Origin: Myxococcales bacterium UBA1238
GTDB lineage: Bacteria; Myxococcota_A; Bradymonadia; UBA7976; UBA1532
DNA length: 59,645 bases
Assembly (NCBI GenBank): GCA_002309015.1
Contig: DBWM01000033.1
Location: 321-59,965 of the forward strand
Direction of reading: 5' to 3'
Shown here: positions 1-7,461 of the stretch, piece by piece
How the letters are laid out: each line of letters begins with the position of its first letter
Numbering within the stretch: the first letter of the stretch is position 1
Position numbers and translations under genes: made by a program
Notes under the pieces: generated by a model
What the model was told of the DNA's origin: nothing
Seen by the model: the letters and a program-made list of their open reading frames with translations, nothing else
The model's database searches: none

Positions 1-60
1 CGCTACTACAGGAAAGAAGCAAAGAAGATGAACGAAAAGCTTCAGGCTATGAAGAGATAA
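1..60 (+). CDS. C-terminal tail of an unidentified protein (5' truncated by window edge)
   Basis: The frame is open from base 1 and ends at TAA 58-60. It gives a 19-residue, lysine/arginine-rich, probably helical tail ending NEKLQAMKR. Nothing in it allows a family assignment. It lies upstream of the transglutaminase-like lipoprotein on the same strand and has the AT-richer style of the left end. Confidence 0.55.
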   Translation, partial: RYYRKEAKKMNEKLQAMKR

Positions 61-91
61 GGTAAAAACCTGACTTTTGCCAAATTAACGG

Positions 92-120
92 TTAGAAACG
101 CGGCCTCCTTCTGCTATAAT
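92..120 (+). promoter_or_regulatory. Sigma-70-type promoter for the transglutaminase-like lipoprotein
   Basis: A perfect -10 hexamer TATAAT lies at 115-120. A weak -35 (TTAGAA, 92-97) sits 17 bp upstream. The ATG at 143 follows 22 bp after the -10, so the leader would be short. Confidence 0.4.
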
Positions 121-142
121 TCGCGCGGTGGGAGGCTTTTTT
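103..142 (+). terminator. Terminator-like stem-loop with T6 tract, overlapping promoter and RBS
   Basis: GCCTCC at 103-108 pairs with GGAGGC at 131-136, and TTTTTT follows at 137-142. It could end transcription of the upstream gene. The loop holds TATAAT and the 3' arm holds the GGGAGG Shine-Dalgarno of the next gene, so the same bases may do several jobs. The six-base stem with a long loop is weak by itself. Confidence 0.35.
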
Positions 143-1180
143 ATGAGAAATAAAAAGATCATAAGCCTGATCCTGACATGCGCATTCCTGTTGACGGGAT
201 GCAGCGTCAGCAAAGAGACACAAGCTGCAACAAACGCAACAACTGTAACGTCTGAGACTACTGTTCAGACGACTGTTAAGCAGAAGCTCGAATATAACCC
301 TCATCCGTATTCAAAGAAACTTTCCGAGAGGATCCCTCAGGAAAACTGGGATGCTCTGTATAATCTTTCCGATGCCATAAGAAAAGGCGAGACCTCATTT
401 AAATGTGCCAGCGAGGAGGCATACAAGTGGTGTACGGACATTACCGTGCTCTGCTGCCTCATTCCGCCCGCAGGCACGAAGATAGAAGGCAAGAGTGACG
501 ACGGTTCTCCTGCATTTGAAAACGGCACCGGCAAGATACACTACAATATGCCTGCCGATGAGTATGTTAAAAGACAGGCAGATTTCGAGAAGATGATCGA
601 AGACATTCTCAACAGTAACATCGAGTTTGATGATTCTGAGTATGAGAAAGCTCTAAAACTCTATCTTTATGTCGCAAACAATTACGTTTACGGTGAGATG
701 ACCGAGGAAGAGGCAAAAGACGGTTATATTTATCTGTCTTTTATGAACAAAAAGGGCGTCTGTGAGAACTTTGCCGGCCTTTATGCTTACCTGCTCCTTC
801 AATCGGGCGTTGATGCGTTCAGCATAGGATGCTTTGACAAGAACTGCCACGCCTGGACTTATGCGGTCATAAACGGCCAGGGATATCACATCGATACTAC
901 CTGGGCTCTTAAAGGGGACCGCGAAGGCATTTATCTTGATTACTTCATGATGAGCGACAACGAAAGAGAAAAAGACGACTGCCCGGTCGGAGATCTTACG
1001 GGTGCTCTGATTCCGCAGTATTGGGCAAATCACACATCGTGGAAGCTTCCCGCAAAGGATGACCGTTATAATATCAGGGACTGGTGTTATTTCGAGTCGA
1101 TGGATGAAGAAAACAAGATCCTTCACTATATAGATATGTATAACGAGCACCGTGAGTTCTATTATGAGAACGTAAAATAA
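143..1180 (+). CDS. Transglutaminase-like (cysteine protease fold) lipoprotein
   Basis: A secreted lipoprotein of 345 residues. The first residues form a signal peptide ending in lipobox LLTGC, followed by a Thr/Ala-rich linker. The start at 143 is chosen over the in-frame GTG at 128 because GGGAGG precedes it by 7 bp. The C-terminal half has the transglutaminase-core triad: Cys207 in KGVCENFAGLY, His236 in CHAWTY and Asp251 in YHIDTTW. In this superfamily the triad acts on peptide or amide bonds, often in cell-wall or surface proteins; the substrate here cannot be told. It belongs to the AT-richer, Clostridia-like part. The methyltransferase gene starts 9 bp after its stop, so they are probably co-transcribed. 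Confidence 0.8.
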   Translation: MRNKKIISLILTCAFLLTGCSVSKETQAATNATTVTSETTVQTTVKQKLEYNPHPYSKKLSERIPQENWDALYNLSDAIRKGETSFKCASEEAYKWCTDITVLCCLIPPAGTKIEGKSDDGSPAFENGTGKIHYNMPADEYVKRQADFEKMIEDILNSNIEFDDSEYEKALKLYLYVANNYVYGEMTEEEAKDGYIYLSFMNKKGVCENFAGLYAYLLLQSGVDAFSIGCFDKNCHAWTYAVINGQGYHIDTTWALKGDREGIYLDYFMMSDNEREKDDCPVGDLTGALIPQYWANHTSWKLPAKDDRYNIRDWCYFESMDEENKILHYIDMYNEHREFYYENVK

Positions 1181-1189
1181 GGGTGGAAT

Positions 1190-1945
1190 ATGGAAAAGGA
1201 TAAGAGACTGGTATTTGACTCGATACCCGAAAAGTTCGACAAGTGGAGAGTCAGATACGATCCGCAGCTTTTTGACTACATTATCAAGACCACGGGCTTG
1301 GGTCCCGGAAAGAGCTGTCTTGAGATAGGACCGGGAACCGGCCAGGCATCTGACTTCGCGATCAAGAGCGGAGCCGATTATCTTGCGATCGAGCTCGGGT
1401 CACATTTAGCGGACAAGATGCGCGAAAAGTATTCGTCTTACCCGAATTTCCACATCGTGAATGCCGACTTTGAGACATACGATTTCGGTGGAAAGAAGTT
1501 CGATCTGATATATTCCGCCGCTACCATCCAGTGGATAAAAGAAGACGTTGCATACAGCCGCGTATTTGACCTCCTGAAGGACGGAGGATGCCTTGCCATG
1601 TGCCTGATGGTATCCGAATACCAATCGGACAATCCGGAGCTCTACGACGAGATTCAGGAAGTATACGACAAGTGCTTTGCAACCGACCAGCCTTACGATC
1701 AGCATTTCGATTACATGAACGGCGAAAGCTACGGATTGAAGTTCATTGAGACGAAGTTCTGGCCTGGCAGAAGAGAATATACCGCAGACGAGCATAACGA
1801 ATATCTTGGCACGCATTCAACCCACATAGCGATCAAGGAAGAGAGCAGAGAACCATTCTTTAACGGCGTGCGTGACGCGGTATTTAGACACGGCAACAAG
1901 ATCGTGTTTAACGACAAATACGTACTGTATCTTTACAGAAAATAA
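1190..1945 (+). CDS. Class I SAM-dependent methyltransferase
   Basis: A cytoplasmic protein of 251 residues with a Rossmann methyltransferase domain. Motif I is LEIGPGTGQAS at residues 44-54, followed by the acidic strand end (AIELG), an NADFETYDF motif-II region and FDLIYSAATIQWI. This matches the Methyltransf_11/25 type of small-molecule enzyme; the acceptor is unknown. GGTGG precedes the ATG. It follows the lipoprotein gene by 9 bp and is closed by a stem-loop terminator facing the convergent ABC permease gene. Confidence 0.8.
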   Translation: MEKDKRLVFDSIPEKFDKWRVRYDPQLFDYIIKTTGLGPGKSCLEIGPGTGQASDFAIKSGADYLAIELGSHLADKMREKYSSYPNFHIVNADFETYDFGGKKFDLIYSAATIQWIKEDVAYSRVFDLLKDGGCLAMCLMVSEYQSDNPELYDEIQEVYDKCFATDQPYDQHFDYMNGESYGLKFIETKFWPGRREYTADEHNEYLGTHSTHIAIKEESREPFFNGVRDAVFRHGNKIVFNDKYVLYLYRK

Positions 1946-1946
1946 G

Positions 1947-1975
1947 ACACGCCCGCGTCTTGAGCGGACGTGTTT
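1947..1975. terminator. Bidirectional intrinsic terminator between convergent genes
   Basis: The stem is ACACG-C-CCGC (1947-1956) against GCGG-A-CGTGT (1964-1973), with one internal mismatch and a 7-base loop. TT follows. It lies between the stop of the methyltransferase (+) and the end of the ABC permease (-). Confidence 0.6.
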
Positions 1976-1997
1976 ATCTAAGCAAGCAAAAGGTCTT

Positions 1998-3566
1998 TCA
2001 CGTGATGTCCTTTTTAGTAAACTCCTCGTACGCAATAAGAAGCACCGTAAATATAATAACGGCAGTGTATAGGATCATTGACCAGAGAGGGTTATCAAAA
2101 CCATAGTCGGTGAATAGATTGATTTCAAAATCATCTACGGCGACCATGAGCTTGATGTAAGGGAAAAACTTTTCTGCAAGTTCCATATTCGCGAGCGGAG
2201 TGAAGTCAAGGAAGCACTGAGCCACATTCGATTCGGCCAGGAGTCCGGGAACTTCATGGAAAAGAAGCATTCCGATGGAAACACCTACCGATACTCCGGT
2301 GTTTTTGGTGAAACAGGAGATCATGAATGCTGCAAGAGTATAGAAGAATGCAGGTATGTTCATGATCAGGTCGAGAAGGAGCTTAGCGAAAACGAAAGGC
2401 ATCTCCGCGACGTTTCCGCCCGAAACATAAAGATAAGGAGGGAGGTTATGGAATCCGAACGCTATACCCGTTCCCACTATCGAAAACAAAGTGAGTGCAA
2501 CAGATGCCATGAGCATCCATGTGACTATGGAGAGCAGTTTCGCAGTAAAGATCTTCCAACGTTTTACCGGTGCGATTATCAAAGACTTGATGGATCCTGT
2601 GGCAAGTTCCTGAGAAACGCTGCTGCCAGCTATCAGTATCAAAAGAATGACGAGAGCATATCTTGCGACCTGACTCGTATAGAAGTTGGCCGTAATAGCT
2701 ATCATGCTGTTCTCGCTATATGTATTCTTTTTCTCGAATTTGTACTCAAGGATCTTGTTGCTGTTTTGCAGAATCTCTTTGCGTTCTTCCGTAAGGATAC
2801 GGGGCAGTTCGAATGGACGGGCAAGACCTGAATCCAGCATAGCCTGATTGTCGTTTTTATCAGCGATATAACCTGCGAGGAATGTTGCTGAGGTGTATTC
2901 AAGCTCACCTTTCGGATCTGAAACTGCAATGCGTCTGATTATGTCCGTGGTAATACGGCTTTCGAAGATGTTTACGCCTGAACAGGTTTCAATGCCTTTG
3001 CATAAGTATTCGTAATCATGCTGCATTAAAGCTTTGCGCAGTAATTCTCTTGCAGCAGAGTATTTCTCATACTCAGCAAGCCATTCGGCATCTCTTTCTT
3101 CGAACGGAGTTGTATCAAGATTGATCATGCCCTCTATGGAACGGCGGTATGCCGACATTGAATGGATCGACAGCCAGTTCAAAGTTAAAGGGTACTTATT
3201 AAAATCGAAATTGTTGAGCATATCCTCATAAAGAGTTTTGTTGGCCAGAGGGGTTGAGAAATCATTGCCTGTATATAGAGTCATGGGAACATTCTTTTCT
3301 TTTCCGGCGACTTCTATGGTTACAACCTGATTGGTTATGCTCAGGTTGGAGTTTTTTAGTTCGTTCTTGGCTTCGGTCAGCGATTCTTCACAACGCTGGC
3401 GTTCGTTGCGGTTATTATATTCAGAATAATCGATATGATAGACTAAGCTCATGAGAAAAGGGAAGCCGAACGATATCACAAAAGTTATCGCGGCTACGAT
3501 GATTACCGACGGACGCTGTGAGATCTTGATCATCTCATTTGTATAAAGTGCTTTTATCTTACTCAA
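1998..3566 (-). CDS. ABC-2 type transporter permease
   Basis: A membrane protein of 522 residues, predicted partner of the adjacent ATPase. One membrane segment lies near residues 15-40, then a long extracytoplasmic region (about 40-300), then five or six membrane segments (starting around YALVILLILIAGSSVSQE). This is the ABC-2 permease layout of drug, lantibiotic or GldF/NatB-like exporters. The chosen start is TTG at 3566: AGGAGGG precedes it, and it overlaps the ATPase stop by 8 bp (translational coupling). An upstream in-frame start at 3635 would lie deep inside the ATPase gene. Clostridia-like composition throughout. The substrate is unknown. Confidence 0.8.
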   Translation of the reverse strand: MSKIKALYTNEMIKISQRPSVIIVAAITFVISFGFPFLMSLVYHIDYSEYNNRNERQRCEESLTEAKNELKNSNLSITNQVVTIEVAGKEKNVPMTLYTGNDFSTPLANKTLYEDMLNNFDFNKYPLTLNWLSIHSMSAYRRSIEGMINLDTTPFEERDAEWLAEYEKYSAARELLRKALMQHDYEYLCKGIETCSGVNIFESRITTDIIRRIAVSDPKGELEYTSATFLAGYIADKNDNQAMLDSGLARPFELPRILTEERKEILQNSNKILEYKFEKKNTYSENSMIAITANFYTSQVARYALVILLILIAGSSVSQELATGSIKSLIIAPVKRWKIFTAKLLSIVTWMLMASVALTLFSIVGTGIAFGFHNLPPYLYVSGGNVAEMPFVFAKLLLDLIMNIPAFFYTLAAFMISCFTKNTGVSVGVSIGMLLFHEVPGLLAESNVAQCFLDFTPLANMELAEKFFPYIKLMVAVDDFEINLFTDYGFDNPLWSMILYTAVIIFTVLLIAYEEFTKKDIT

Positions 3567-4482
3567 TGTTGATCCCTCCTCCCGTGACCTGCAGGAAGAC
3601 TTCTTCCAGAGACGATTCGTTTTTCTTAACTTCACTTATGTCAACGCCTCCGGTGACGAGAAGTCTTACGATGGAAGCAATGTTTTCCTCATCGATGCCG
3701 GCATTTATGATGTTGTCTTTTACTTCGATCTCAGAGACTTTATCATTACCGGAAAGAAGTTCTTTTGTTTTCTGTGCATCAGTTACTTTGAGTATGTATC
3801 TGGAAGAAGAGTTCATCTTCTCGAGCTCTTCCATGGTGCATACCTTTATCAGCTTTCCGTTGTTGATGATGCCGACACGGTCGCACAGAAGCTGCATCTC
3901 AGAAAGGATGTGACTTGATACCATTACTGCGCCGCCCTGCTCGTGAGCATACTTTTTTAGCACGTCACGAAGCTGGTGGATACCGGTCGGATCGAGGCCG
4001 TTTGTGGGCTCGTCGAGGATGAGCACCGAGGGGTGATGCAAAATGGCCTGCGCCAGGCCCACGCGCTGCCGGTAGCCTTTTGAGAGGGTCCCTATGGGTT
4101 GCACCAGCTTTTCGCTGAGCCCGCAGGCCAGCACCGCCCGCGAGACCGCCCCGTGAATCTTTTCGGGCGCAATCCCGCGAAGCTCCGCCATCATCCACAA
4201 ATATTCCTGCACCAGCATTTCGGGATAGAGCGGCGCGTTTTCGGGCAAATACCCGATCAATTGCTGCGCTTTCTGACGATCCGCGACCCCGTCGAAGCCG
4301 CCCACGGTCACCTTGCCCTTTGTGGGCTGCAGATACCCCGTGATCATCTTCATGATCGTGGTCTTTCCGGCGCCGTTTTGCCCCAGCAGCCCCACGATCT
4401 CGCCCTTTTGCACCTCAAATGAGACGTCCGTTACGGCACAAAAATCGCCGTAGCGTTTCTCAAGATTACATACCGAAATCAC
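3559..4482 (-). CDS. Hybrid ABC transporter ATP-binding protein spanning a genome-style junction
   Basis: A complete ABC ATPase frame of 307 residues: Walker A GQNGAGKTT (34-42), Q-loop region GYLPENAPLY as in GldA-like exporters, signature LSKGYRQR (133-140), Walker B VLILDEPT (153-160), and H-loop VMVSSHIL. The start is GTG at 4482, abutting the upstream stop, with GGAAAGGA behind it. Codons for residues 1 to about 157 are GC-rich. Those after about residue 177 are AT-rich (CTA AAA AAG TAT...) and match the permease that follows. The switch lies at about 3,955-4,015, in the most conserved part of the fold. Either two ABC genes from different organisms were joined in assembly, or they recombined. 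Confidence 0.85.
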   Translation of the reverse strand: MISVCNLEKRYGDFCAVTDVSFEVQKGEIVGLLGQNGAGKTTIMKMITGYLQPTKGKVTVGGFDGVADRQKAQQLIGYLPENAPLYPEMLVQEYLWMMAELRGIAPEKIHGAVSRAVLACGLSEKLVQPIGTLSKGYRQRVGLAQAILHHPSVLILDEPTNGLDPTGIHQLRDVLKKYAHEQGGAVMVSSHILSEMQLLCDRVGIINNGKLIKVCTMEELEKMNSSSRYILKVTDAQKTKELLSGNDKVSEIEVKDNIINAGIDEENIASIVRLLVTGGVDISEVKKNESSLEEVFLQVTGGGINIE

Positions 4483-4908
4483 TTAACGGTCCTTTCCCAG
4501 CAGCCATCGCCCGAAGCGGACGATCAGGCCAAAAATCCATTGCCAAAAAGCCAGCTGTAAACGGAACTTCCATCGGTAATATTCCCCGAACCAGCCAAAA
4601 AAGCTGTCGCCCCGGGGTTCAAAATCGCCCACGCCCAAAAAGTCTTTCGGTTTGGGCGGCATTCTCGGCGCATCGAAGGTGATGTTTGAGTTCTTCACCG
4701 CGTCGTCCCGCTGGATCCGCAAGATCTGGCGCCGGAGTTCGTCGCGCTCGCGGATCAGACCGCGGATCTTTTCGGGCCGCGCCTGAGGATCATGCTGAAA
4801 CGCCGCGATCTCGGCCTGAACAAAGCGCAGCCGCTCGGCCAAAGGCTCGATTTGCGCCCGAATCTTTTCAGGATCGCGCTGAGGTCTTTGAGATTGTGCT
4901 GTTTTCAA
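4483..4908 (-). CDS. Small membrane-associated protein with central coiled coil, unknown function
   Basis: I do not recognise a family. From a TTG start at 4908 it has 141 residues. AGGAG lies 6 bp upstream, which is why this start is preferred to the longer GTG start at 5004, which would read into the 42-bp repeats. A charged heptad-like region (EKIRAQIEPLAERLRFVQ to RERDELRRQILRIQ) is followed by a proline-rich linker and a C-terminal amphipathic/hydrophobic segment rich in Trp and Phe ending FGRWLLGKDR. Its TAA is directly followed by the GTG of the ABC ATPase, so the two form an operon and it may assist that transporter. This holds only for the GC-rich half of the hybrid. Confidence 0.6.
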   Translation of the reverse strand: MKTAQSQRPQRDPEKIRAQIEPLAERLRFVQAEIAAFQHDPQARPEKIRGLIRERDELRRQILRIQRDDAVKNSNITFDAPRMPPKPKDFLGVGDFEPRGDSFFGWFGEYYRWKFRLQLAFWQWIFGLIVRFGRWLLGKDR

Positions 4909-4941
4909 GCCCGTCTCCTTTGCCGACAGACCATTGATCGC

Positions 4942-5151
4942 CAGGAGATGCTCCGTTTCCCCCGGCAACAGCCCTTTGCATGTCAGGAGAGACCCTGTTT
5001 GCACTGCAAACAGCCCTTTGCATTGCAGGAGAAGTCACGTTTCCCCCGGCAACAGCCCTTTGCAGGTCAGGAGAGACCCCGTTTGCACCGCAAACAGGGC
5101 TTTGCGTTGCAGGAGAAGTCACGTTTGCACCGCAAACAGCCTTTTGCATTG
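4942..5151. repeat. Tandem array of five 42-bp repeats plus a partial sixth
   Basis: Units begin CAGGAGA at 4942, 4984, 5026, 5068 and 5110, with a partial unit at 5152, all exactly 42 bp apart. Units 1 and 3 share TTTCCCCCGGCAACAG. Units 2, 4 and 5 share TTTGCACYGCAAACAG, which is itself a TTTGC/GCAAA hairpin. This suggests an 84-bp higher-order unit. The array lies in the gap between the P-domain lipoprotein gene (stop 5182) and the small membrane protein gene (start 4908). Because 42 is a multiple of three, several frames stay open. On the minus strand one gives 14-residue repeats such as VTSPAMQRAVCSAN. Confidence 0.9.
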
Positions 5152-5181
5152 CAGGAGATGTCAATTTTTTAAAAGGGAGCG

Positions 5182-7242
5182 CTATTGAAGGATTTGGAGG
5201 GTCCAGGTGGTGAGTTCGCCTTCGTCGAGTTCCGCTTCGTCGGCGATGCTCAGGATCCAGTCGCCGCGGCTCGAAGCGCCGTTCCAGACGTCGCTCGAAA
5301 ACTTCCAGTGGAATTCCGAGGAGCCCTCGCCGTGATGCAAAAGCTGGGTCTGATGCCCGTGGGTGAGCCAGACCTTCAAATCTTCGGTGTGCCTGTGTTT
5401 GCCCTCGATCTCGACGGTCACGCCGCGCACGGGGCGCTCAAAATCGACGGTCACACTGCTCTCCAGGGTCTGCATATCGAGGATCGGCTCGTGAACCGCC
5501 ATCTTTCGCGTCAGATACGACAGGAGACCGTAAACGGGCTCGCCCACGCTCAGCTGAAGCTCCATGTTGACCAGGCGATTATTCGCCGCAGATTCCAAAT
5601 CCGGCTTGCGATCGATGACCTGCAGGATCCAGTCCCCCGCAGCGTCCGCGCCCCGGAAATCCATCAGCGCGCGCGTTTGCGAAAGCCGCCCCAGACAACC
5701 GCCGAACTCCTTATGCAGCAAAGAGGACTGCTCCCCATGCTGCAGCGAGAGCTCGAGATCGTTGACATATGCGTGCTCCACCTCAAACGCGAGATAGGCG
5801 TCGAGCAGCTTCTGCCCCAGATCGACCTTAATGAGCCCCTTCGTGCCGTCTGCATTCTGCTCGTCGATATGGAGAATATTCTTGCTCTGATACAAATAGA
5901 TCGTTTCATGCTGAGCGGCCAGCGCCCTCGAAAGCGCATCTTCCGCAGGCGATCCGAGATTCAGCCCCGCGTCTTCTTCCGTGCCCGCGTCCTCTTCCTG
6001 AGCGCCCGCGTCCTCTTCCTGAGCGCCCGCGTCCTCTTCCTGAGCGCCCGCGTCCTCGTCCCCGTCGCCCTTAAAACGCTTGGCCTGAAGCCCCGCATCC
6101 TGAACCTCCTGCGCATCGAGCTCCATCTGCTCCTCGATTTGCTCCCGCGACAAATCGCGCGAAGAAAGCTGCATCAGGCGATCGAGCAGGCTTGGAACGA
6201 GCGCACCATTCTGGGTTTCGGGTCGCAGGGGCAGCCAGATCGCCGAAGGCAAATCCTGCGTATCGAGCCATTCGCTGTTCACCAGATCGCCTTCTCCCGA
6301 AAAACTGAGCTTGTAATGGTAAGTGAGCGTTTCGGGGTAAAGGGCGGCGATGCCGGTCATCTCGTTTTCGCGGCCCGGCTCGATCAGCGGCATGGCGTCG
6401 ATCTCGATCTTCACCTCCACATCTGAGCCCGATTCCTGCCATTCCACCACGCGGTACCCAAAGACCGCCCGATGCTCCACCCGATCCCCCTCGCGCGTCA
6501 TCCCAAACGCCCGGCGATCGAGCGCGATCATCGTCACCAAAGCCTGATGGAACTCCATCGCACCGAGCCCGTTGCAGGCAGAATCGATCCCCGCGCCTTC
6601 TGCGGGGAGTTGAAAGGCCTTCCCATTGCAGGTTCCGCCGATATAAACCGCGCGCGCCCCTTCGCAGCTCGCCGCAAGCAGCGCCTTCACGTCGGCGGTT
6701 GAAAACCAGACGTCGTTGACCGTCACCCCGTAACGAGGCTCCGGCCAAAGCATCGAAGCGACCACGGAGCCCGCATGCATGTTTGCAAGCTTCGCATCCT
6801 CACCCTCTGCCTCACCTTCCGGCGCCAGCGTTCTGCCGCGATTCTTTTCTTCGTAAGAGACCGCCGAAATCTGAGTGAGCTCACTGAAGGCGGCATCATA
6901 TTTATGCATGGGCGAGAGCAAATCCTTCTCGGTCAGCACGCGGCCATCGACGCGTTCACCCAGAAGATGCAGGGTCTGCACAAAACCGCCTTTGCTGTAG
7001 GCGTACGCCATCGCCGGCCAGGGCTTAAACTGAAGCTGAGCCACGCGGTTCGCCTTAAACTCCGCCTTTCCCCTCACCCCTTCGACCGTCAGCTGCTCGT
7101 CAAAGCGCGCATCCCCCGCTTTACAGCTCGCTTTGACTTCATCGTTTTTGAGATCGTCCACCACCGTCTCTTTGTTATCGCCACCACAGCCCCAAAGCCC
7201 CGCCAGAACCGACAACGCCATCCATGCGGAAAATCTTTTCAT
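5182..7242 (-). CDS. Lipoprotein with two proprotein-convertase P-domains
   Basis: A predicted envelope lipoprotein of 686 residues, starting at ATG 7242. The signal peptide MKRFSAWMALSVLAGLWGC ends in a lipobox cysteine; in-frame codons upstream would bury it. Residues up to about 390 form an unrecognised domain with paired cysteines. An EDAGAQE repeat linker follows near 395-425. Two P-domain-like jelly rolls follow: about 441-565, ending GDWILQVIDRKPDLES, and about 570-686, ending GDWILSIADEAELDEG. P-domains normally follow a subtilisin or metalloprotease domain, but no protease motif is visible. The role is therefore probably binding or structural. A 220-bp divergent region separates it from the aminotransferase gene. 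Confidence 0.75.
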   Translation of the reverse strand: MKRFSAWMALSVLAGLWGCGGDNKETVVDDLKNDEVKASCKAGDARFDEQLTVEGVRGKAEFKANRVAQLQFKPWPAMAYAYSKGGFVQTLHLLGERVDGRVLTEKDLLSPMHKYDAAFSELTQISAVSYEEKNRGRTLAPEGEAEGEDAKLANMHAGSVVASMLWPEPRYGVTVNDVWFSTADVKALLAASCEGARAVYIGGTCNGKAFQLPAEGAGIDSACNGLGAMEFHQALVTMIALDRRAFGMTREGDRVEHRAVFGYRVVEWQESGSDVEVKIEIDAMPLIEPGRENEMTGIAALYPETLTYHYKLSFSGEGDLVNSEWLDTQDLPSAIWLPLRPETQNGALVPSLLDRLMQLSSRDLSREQIEEQMELDAQEVQDAGLQAKRFKGDGDEDAGAQEEDAGAQEEDAGAQEEDAGTEEDAGLNLGSPAEDALSRALAAQHETIYLYQSKNILHIDEQNADGTKGLIKVDLGQKLLDAYLAFEVEHAYVNDLELSLQHGEQSSLLHKEFGGCLGRLSQTRALMDFRGADAAGDWILQVIDRKPDLESAANNRLVNMELQLSVGEPVYGLLSYLTRKMAVHEPILDMQTLESSVTVDFERPVRGVTVEIEGKHRHTEDLKVWLTHGHQTQLLHHGEGSSEFHWKFSSDVWNGASSRGDWILSIADEAELDEGELTTWTLQILQ
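5983..6062. repeat. In-frame 21-bp tandem repeats in the P-domain lipoprotein
   Basis: Four near-identical units begin GCCCGCG at 5983, 6004, 6025 and 6046. They encode EDAGAQE-type heptads on the minus strand. They form an acidic, probably flexible linker and are likely to vary in copy number. Confidence 0.85.
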
Positions 7243-7461
7243 GCTCAATCTCTTCGTTCGTCCAATGCGCGCCCACATGCCGCAGCAGTGATTTAGAATG
7301 CATAAGCTCAAAAGTGCAAGCAAAAGCAACCCAAACGGGCAAGCGCACCGCACATCGGCCTTCAAAAGCCGCAAGCGGGACGCAGGATCATCCAGCGCAA
7401 TGGTCAGCGCCGGCCCTGCGTGCTATTTATCGCCGCCTTGTTTCACCAGGAACGGTTCGCC

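Noticed and set aside
4942..5151. CRISPR array
   Set aside because: Units are contiguous with no variable spacers, and no cas genes are nearby.
4868..5164. 98-residue minus-strand frame with SPxxQxAVCxAN repeats
   Set aside because: Any 42-bp repeat keeps frames open, the frame overlaps the preferred gene start at 4908, and no RBS or export signal supports it. Kept as a finding, not as a gene.
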